Source of the DNA: an uncultured Saprospiraceae bacterium
GTDB lineage: Bacteria > Bacteroidota > Bacteroidia > Chitinophagales > Saprospiraceae
Length of the DNA stretch: 39,431 nt
Direction of reading: 5' to 3'
Assembly: GCA_905480605.1 (NCBI GenBank)
Contig: CAJQRD010000093.1
Span: 1 to 39,431 of the forward strand
This document shows positions 35,040 to 39,431 of the stretch, in pieces. The first letter of the stretch is position 1. Every line of letters starts with the position of its first letter. The notes beneath the pieces are model-generated. The model saw nothing but the letters and a program-made list of their open reading frames with translations, searched no databases and was not told the origin of the DNA. A program made the translations under genes and the position numbers.

Positions 35040-36716
35040 CTACTTATTAATTTTGGACAATATTACTCCCGATATCGGGTAATTGCCTGCCACAGGTGGA
35101 TTTATCGTTTGCGCCCATAAAACACCTGAGAAACTTACTCTTAACCATCCTTCATTGGAATCATCAAAATGCGTAACATTAAAACTCTCAATACCACACC
35201 CTAACTCAGAATTCTCACATGATATTGCATAACCATTGTCACCAAAATCAGGCTCTTCAATGAATATGCGAACCTCTTTTTCGGTATACTCTCTCTCAAT
35301 CGATCCATCAAAATGCAATCTTAAACTTTGAGTACTGGATTTCAAACTTGTCATTTCCATCCCTGGTTCAACATCAAATGAATCATAAGCATGTTCTTCG
35401 CCATTTATAACTACATATCCAAACCCATTTTCAAATGATTCACAACTTGATACTATTGTCAATTCGTCTGAAATATCAATTGACCATGAAAACTGAGGCC
35501 CATTCTGTTGCAATGTCTTATCAGTACCTGAAATATCAAATTCATTTTTACAAATTGGTATCCATGTATCAATTTCTGCATCATTGAAAACATACACAAA
35601 TGAATTATCTTCAGAGCTTACATTAATAGCTTGAACATCCTCAATCTCCCCTTCACAATTAATGACCTTAGTTTTTATATTATAAATAAGATCCAAATCA
35701 TCATTGATCAGAATTGCATATTGGCTCTCACTTTCTTGAGTTTCTAAATTTTTAGATTCTAAAACATCCAAACAAGGTGTAAGAATATTCAATTCTACAT
35801 TTGAATTAATTGGGAATAAACTAGCCCAACGTCCATGAGCTGTTGAATAATACTTTTTCTCCTCAGATAAAAATGACATATAAGAAACTCTGTTTGATTC
35901 TTTAACCATTGTTCCTTCAGTGTAAACCCCAATTTGATAATCAGAAATAATAAAAACACCTAAGTCAGAAACAGCTATTTTATCATCACCAGTAATATTA
36001 TCATGAACCAGAGTTATTTGTCCAAACTGGTTGAGATGAAATATTGATTTGCCATTATACTTACTTCCTTTTATCACGATATGAGAACTTTCTTTTTGGT
36101 TTCTCACTTTTGTATTCTTAGTACTAGCATTTATAAATAGTAAAGTTGAATTATACAACATCACTTCATTTTCACCATCATAGGCCAAATTTCCCAATTG
36201 GTTGATAATCTCGACATCATTGGTAACAGTATAATCAATTAACAAATCACTTTTAACGACAGCATTATCTTGACCAATAAAAGCGCTGGCACCTAATTCC
36301 AAATCAACCCCAGTTGACATATTCGTTGTTAAAGCATTTGAAGGGCTGTATGAAAAAGATCTAGTCCCGGAAAACGAAGAGATTTCTATGTAATTGATGT
36401 CATTTTCTATCAAAAGCGGATTGGCTATACCAACCAACCTATTATCTCTAAACAACTCAAAGATTTGACCTTTTTTTGTTGCAACATCTAGGTAACTATA
36501 GAAGATATTTTGCCCTGAGACCAAAGTTTGTCCATCCATCATCAATTCAAAAGACGCAATGTCTTCTATACCGTAAGTGATGATTTTTCCAGTAATGCCA
36601 GTCTCCATCGTAGTTGTAGAAATTTCTTTTTCAACATGCTTCGAAGACCCGTCGAAGTCATCATAACAGCCCGAAAAAGCTAGGAAAGTAAATAAGATGT
36701 ATAATTTACGAATCAT
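35040..36716 (-). CDS. surface lipoprotein of unknown function
   Basis: Predicted lipoprotein of 558 residues with the lipobox FLAFSGC (Cys17), followed by YDDFDGSS, an acidic stretch like the Bacteroidota lipoprotein export signal, so surface exposure is likely. The next 100 residues (GITGKIITYGIEDIASFELMMDGQTLVSG, and DVATKKGQIFELFRDNRLVGIANP) resemble a carboxypeptidase-regulatory-like beta-sandwich, and the rest is beta-rich with many Asp, Ser and Asn and a few Cys near the C-terminus (ENSELGCGIESF). I do not recognise a defined family. It is the first gene of the operon with the sigma and anti-sigma genes and the giant T9SS protein, so it may sense a ligand for the barrel or support assembly of the giant. 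Confidence 0.7.
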   Translation of the reverse strand: MIRKLYILFTFLAFSGCYDDFDGSSKHVEKEISTTTMETGITGKIITYGIEDIASFELMMDGQTLVSGQNIFYSYLDVATKKGQIFELFRDNRLVGIANPLLIENDINYIEISSFSGTRSFSYSPSNALTTNMSTGVDLELGASAFIGQDNAVVKSDLLIDYTVTNDVEIINQLGNLAYDGENEVMLYNSTLLFINASTKNTKVRNQKESSHIVIKGSKYNGKSIFHLNQFGQITLVHDNITGDDKIAVSDLGVFIISDYQIGVYTEGTMVKESNRVSYMSFLSEEKKYYSTAHGRWASLFPINSNVELNILTPCLDVLESKNLETQESESQYAILINDDLDLIYNIKTKVINCEGEIEDVQAINVSSEDNSFVYVFNDAEIDTWIPICKNEFDISGTDKTLQQNGPQFSWSIDISDELTIVSSCESFENGFGYVVINGEEHAYDSFDVEPGMEMTSLKSSTQSLRLHFDGSIEREYTEKEVRIFIEEPDFGDNGYAISCENSELGCGIESFNVTHFDDSNEGWLRVSFSGVLWAQTINPPVAGNYPISGVILSKINK

Positions 36717-36920
36717 TTATATGTCTTTACACCAATATAAAGACTGAAAACTGAATAACGCTGCAAACAAATGAAAAAAAGTTTAATATTTCGTTATGAC
36801 ATACAATTCAAATAGATAATTGAGAATTGCAAAAGACATTTATATATTTATAAAGGTTAACTCATGGGACAAATGGGATCAAAAATGAACTTTATAGCTT
36901 AACAAGTATTTATATATGAC

Positions 36921-36928
36921 TATATTTG
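36921..36928 (+). promoter_or_regulatory. -7 promoter element upstream of the subtilase
   Basis: TATATTTG is a full TAnnTTTG match, 38 bases before the start codon at 36966. A clear TTG at the -33 distance is missing. The rest of 36717-36920 between the divergent genes is AT-rich and shows no other feature I can support. Confidence 0.5.
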
Positions 36929-36965
36929 GTGATATGACACACTTCCTTTAATTTAAATACATTTG

Positions 36966-38558
36966 ATGAAACGTATATATCTGATAATAGCTTTTGCCAC
37001 TTTGGTTAATATCACTTTTGCCCAACATTCTGACTGGATAGTAAAATTTGATAGAAAACCAGATATTTCACAGATAATCACGAGGTCTTCACTATTCTCT
37101 AGTATTGAAGTACTAAGTAAAACTTTGAATGTCTATAACCTTAAAACAAGCAAAGAGGTCTTAAGCAATGACATTTATAAGCTATTGCCTCAAGTACAAA
37201 ATGTTTCATACAACGCTCCCGTAGAGAAAAGAAGTGTAACACCAAATGATGTGCTATTTGATAGTCAATGGAGTTTAAAACTAATTGGGGCCGATAGAGT
37301 TTGGGAAGAAACAACAGGCGGAAAGGATTTCGCAGGCAAAGATGTCGTAGTGGCTATTTTAGATGATGGTTTTGATATAAACCATCAAGACTTAGTAGAA
37401 AACTATTGGATCAATGATGGTGAAATCCCTAACGATGATATAGACAATGACAACAATGGATTTACCGATGATTTTATGGGTGTGAACATTCAAGATAATA
37501 CAGGAATACATCCAGGTGTTTTACATGGCACTCAGGTAGCAGGAATTATTGGCGCAAGGGGAAATAACGCGAGGGGAATTGCAGGAATAAATTGGAATAC
37601 TAAAATCTTATTGGTTAGTGGCGTTTCAAATATTGGTCAAATAATAGAAGGACTTGAGTATCTGTATGATTTGAAAAAGAAGTACTTAGACACAAATGGA
37701 GCCGAAGGAGCAAACATTGTCGTAAACAATTTTTCAGGAGGTATAAGCTTCCGATTTCCAAGTGAATTTATGGATTGGTGTGATCAATATGATCTTCTTG
37801 GCACAGTAGGAATATTATCTGTTGGATCAGTTGCTAATGCAGACTTTGATGTTGAAGTGGAAGGTGACTTGCCTACACTTTGTGACAGTGATCACCTGAT
37901 TATGGTTACTAATAGTGATATTTCTGATACTAAAGTTTTGGCTTCAGCTTATGGTTTAACTTCTGTAGACCTGGCTGCACCAGGGGAGGAAATTATTAGC
38001 ACCGGTATTGGTAACGATTACAAAGCAATAAGTGGAACCTCAGCATCTGCTCCACACGTAGCTGGCGCTATAAGTTTGTTATATACGGTATCTTGTGATG
38101 GAATAGCAGAAGCCATAAATAACGATCCTTCCTCTTTTGCATTAACTGTCAAAAATGCAATTTTGAATAGTGTAGATGTACTTCCAACTTTAGATAAAAC
38201 ACTTTCAAAAGGAAGACTTAATATCTTCAATGCCATATTTGAATTAAATGAGATATGCGGTGAATCGAATTTGGAAGAATTAAGCATAAATGCTATTAGA
38301 CCAAATCTAATTTCGCGTAATGATATGTATAATGGTTTGTCAGTGGACTACAATACAAATGTTTTTAAAGAGCACCAAGTCTATATCCACAATACCTTAG
38401 GCCAACTTCTTCACAAATCATCCTTTAGTCCAAGTATTTTTGGCGTTCGGTCTATCAATGTTAATGTAGATAAAAGCTTTGCACCTGGTACCTACATATT
38501 GAGTATTGTAGAATCAGGAAAAGTCGCATCAAGTAAGTTTGTCGTATTTAATAAGTAA
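36966..38558 (+). CDS. T9SS-exported subtilisin-like serine protease
   Basis: S8 family peptidase of 530 residues from the ATG at 36966 (the preceding TTG is not needed). A signal peptide (KRIYLIIAFATLVNITFAQ) is followed by a short propeptide-like region (about 20-95), then the catalytic domain: Asp133 in VAILDDGFDINHQD, His187 in HGTQVAGIIGARG, and Ser359 in SGTSASAPHVAGA. At the oxyanion-hole position, where the family has Asn in SAGN, the sequence is ILSVGSVANAD with Ser288. Residues about 150-170 (NDGEIPNDDIDNDNNGFTDD) are an insertion typical of Bacteroidota subtilases. The C-terminal T9SS type A domain (about 430-530) ends SIVESGKVASSKFVVFNK. It is divergent from the lipoprotein-sigma operon, 249 bases apart, and could act on surface proteins such as its giant neighbour, but that is inference. 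Confidence 0.92.
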   Translation: MKRIYLIIAFATLVNITFAQHSDWIVKFDRKPDISQIITRSSLFSSIEVLSKTLNVYNLKTSKEVLSNDIYKLLPQVQNVSYNAPVEKRSVTPNDVLFDSQWSLKLIGADRVWEETTGGKDFAGKDVVVAILDDGFDINHQDLVENYWINDGEIPNDDIDNDNNGFTDDFMGVNIQDNTGIHPGVLHGTQVAGIIGARGNNARGIAGINWNTKILLVSGVSNIGQIIEGLEYLYDLKKKYLDTNGAEGANIVVNNFSGGISFRFPSEFMDWCDQYDLLGTVGILSVGSVANADFDVEVEGDLPTLCDSDHLIMVTNSDISDTKVLASAYGLTSVDLAAPGEEIISTGIGNDYKAISGTSASAPHVAGAISLLYTVSCDGIAEAINNDPSSFALTVKNAILNSVDVLPTLDKTLSKGRLNIFNAIFELNEICGESNLEELSINAIRPNLISRNDMYNGLSVDYNTNVFKEHQVYIHNTLGQLLHKSSFSPSIFGVRSINVNVDKSFAPGTYILSIVESGKVASSKFVVFNK

Positions 38559-38694
38559 TATAAACTATATTAATAGTAACCATTCGCTACAATTGTAAAG
38601 CTAGCTAGTTATATTTTACATTACAAAACTTTTCATTTGTTCAAGATATCTGTACTTTTCATCTTTTATTAAATTTTTGTAAAATAATCAACAA

Positions 38695-39252
38695 ATGTTA
38701 GACAAAATTATGGAGATGGTTGGAGGTCAAGCTCTAGAAGCTATCACTTCAAAAGCTGGAATATCAGCGGATCAAGCAAAGCAAATGCTTCCTCTTGCAC
38801 AAGACAGCTTACAAGATGGCATTATGTCCCAAATTACAGGTGGTAATATTGAAAGTCTTATAGGCATGTTCAATAGTGCTGGTGGAGATAGTTTGATGAA
38901 CAATCCAATCTTCGACAGCATAAAAGTTATGTTTATGAAAAAAATCATGACAAGTATTGGTTTACCAGAATCAGTAGCTGGTTTGGCAGCAGGTTCAGGA
39001 TTAGGCAGTATAGTTGGTAGCATTTCTGGTTTGTTAAAGCAAGACGGAGACAACAGTGACATCAACGCATCTAACATAATGAATGTGCTAGGTGGCGGAG
39101 GAGCTGCCGATACATTAGGGTCAATTCTTGGTGGCTCTGGCGGTGGAGTAATGGATAACATTGCTGATGTTGCAGGAGATCTTCTTGGAAATTCAAAACA
39201 AGCGAAAAAAGGTGGAATCGGTGGTTTATTAGGCAAATTGTTTGGTAAGTAA
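38695..39252 (+). CDS. glycine-rich small protein, DUF937/DUF2780-like
   Basis: Soluble 185-residue protein without signal peptide. It has helices such as KIMEMVGGQALEAITSKAG, SADQAKQMLPLAQDSLQDG and MNNPIFDSIKVMFMKKIMTS, and several Gly-rich turns (GLAAGSGLGSIVGSISG, LGGGGAADTLGSILGGSGGG) and ends GGIGGLLGKLFGK. Such helical, Gly-rich proteins in Bacteroidota are often annotated as DUF937- or YidB-like; the resemblance is one of pattern only. Role unknown. The gene lies between the protease and an insertion-sequence-like gene and has no close operon partner. AT-rich upstream DNA shows no clear promoter element. Confidence 0.6.
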   Translation: MLDKIMEMVGGQALEAITSKAGISADQAKQMLPLAQDSLQDGIMSQITGGNIESLIGMFNSAGGDSLMNNPIFDSIKVMFMKKIMTSIGLPESVAGLAAGSGLGSIVGSISGLLKQDGDNSDINASNIMNVLGGGGAADTLGSILGGSGGGVMDNIADVAGDLLGNSKQAKKGGIGGLLGKLFGK

Positions 39253-39342
39253 ATCGTAACTAATAATAAAAAAAAGAGGCTGTCTTATTGATTTAATACC
39301 AATTAATAAATAATTTGCCATATATTTTATGTATATTTAAAG

Positions 39343-39431
39343 ATGGGAAAGCAATTAAATATTACTATAAAAGAGACTAAAAAAGAGTTATTAAAAGAAT
39401 TAAAAACCCAAACAATAGATCGCAATAAAAC
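39343..39431 (+). CDS. start of a probable IS630-type transposase (runs off the window)
   Basis: The frame from ATG 39343 reads MGKQLNITIKETKKELLKEL, then KTQTIDRNK, and is open to the last base. The IT-IKET-x-ELLKEL-x6-RNK pattern resembles the N-terminus of IS630-family or related helix-turn-helix transposases in Bacteroidota, where the next helix carries the DNA-binding turn. The catalytic DDE domain is beyond the window, so the call rests on 29 residues. The 90 bases upstream (from 39253) have no gene; GAGGCTGTCTTATTG at about 39277 might belong to the left end of the element, but no inverted repeat can be tested here. Confidence 0.4.
   Translation, partial: MGKQLNITIKETKKELLKELKTQTIDRNK

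Noticed and set aside
38772-39236. 154-residue frame on the minus strand, rich in Pro.
   Set aside because: It is the antisense shadow of the glycine-rich gene (Gly codons read as Pro on the other strand).

Overview
The window looks like chromosomal DNA of an AT-rich, free-living Bacteroidota bacterium, probably Saprospiraceae or a close relative. The evidence is promoter elements of the TAnnTTTG type, a type IX secretion system (T9SS) C-terminal sorting domain on two proteins, a CcmE/CcmF pair, the rpmB-rpmG-DUF4295 cluster, SatD with DUF3307, an FG-GAP/ASPIC lipoprotein, and a giant secreted protein with cohesin-like, dockerin and 'GSFDNCT' segments of the kind common in Saprospiraceae. The family assignment is inference from gene content; no rRNA is present.

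Layout. 1-2456 (+): end of menB, a GNAT acetyltransferase and galE. 2501-6695 (-): galM-glpK-glpD, a tight operon with its own promoter. 6801-9071 (-): a lipoprotein gene with FG-GAP repeats and an ASPIC domain, broken by one in-frame TAA. 9190-10643: a small conserved-looking gene and an outer-membrane barrel gene, separated by two strong hairpins. 11058-12795 (+): rpmB, rpmG, a DUF4295 gene, a terminator, then ftsY. 12818-14023 (-): a PatB/MalY aminotransferase gene broken by two in-frame stops. 14059-15667: two related long hairpins, two tandem 20-bp operators, satD and DUF3307. 15771-20920 (+): ccmE, ccmF, DUF2520, a small gene and an LpxL-like acyltransferase. 20996-26022 (-): a decayed beta-helix gene, a lone LuxR-type HTH protein, a LytTR response regulator and its frameshifted sensor kinase. 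26402-26474 (-): initiator tRNA-Met. 26775-27223 (-): two small unknown genes with their own terminator. 27361-27555: a heptanucleotide tandem array. 27882-36716 (-): a four-gene operon (lipoprotein, ECF sigma factor, anti-sigma-like protein with an outer-membrane barrel, giant cohesin/dockerin T9SS protein). 36966-38558 (+): a T9SS-exported subtilase. 38695-39252 (+): a glycine-rich small protein. 39343 to the end: start of a probable IS630-type transposase.

How the genes work together. The most interesting unit is the 27.9-36.7 kb operon. A lipoprotein, an ECF sigma factor and a protein that appears to span both membranes (cytoplasmic N-terminus, one inner-membrane helix, a long Ser/Asn-rich linker, a C-terminal beta-barrel) precede a secreted giant that carries several cohesin-like modules and one dockerin. 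This resembles the dual membrane-spanning anti-sigma systems of Bacteroidota, here apparently tied to production of a surface or matrix protein. A second theme is gene decay: four genes in about 20 kb are disrupted (two by nonsense codons, one by a frameshift, one by several lesions), while neighbouring housekeeping genes are intact. A third is SatD, whose HTH is a good candidate to bind the paired TATCGG-N8-CCGATA sites just upstream of its own gene.
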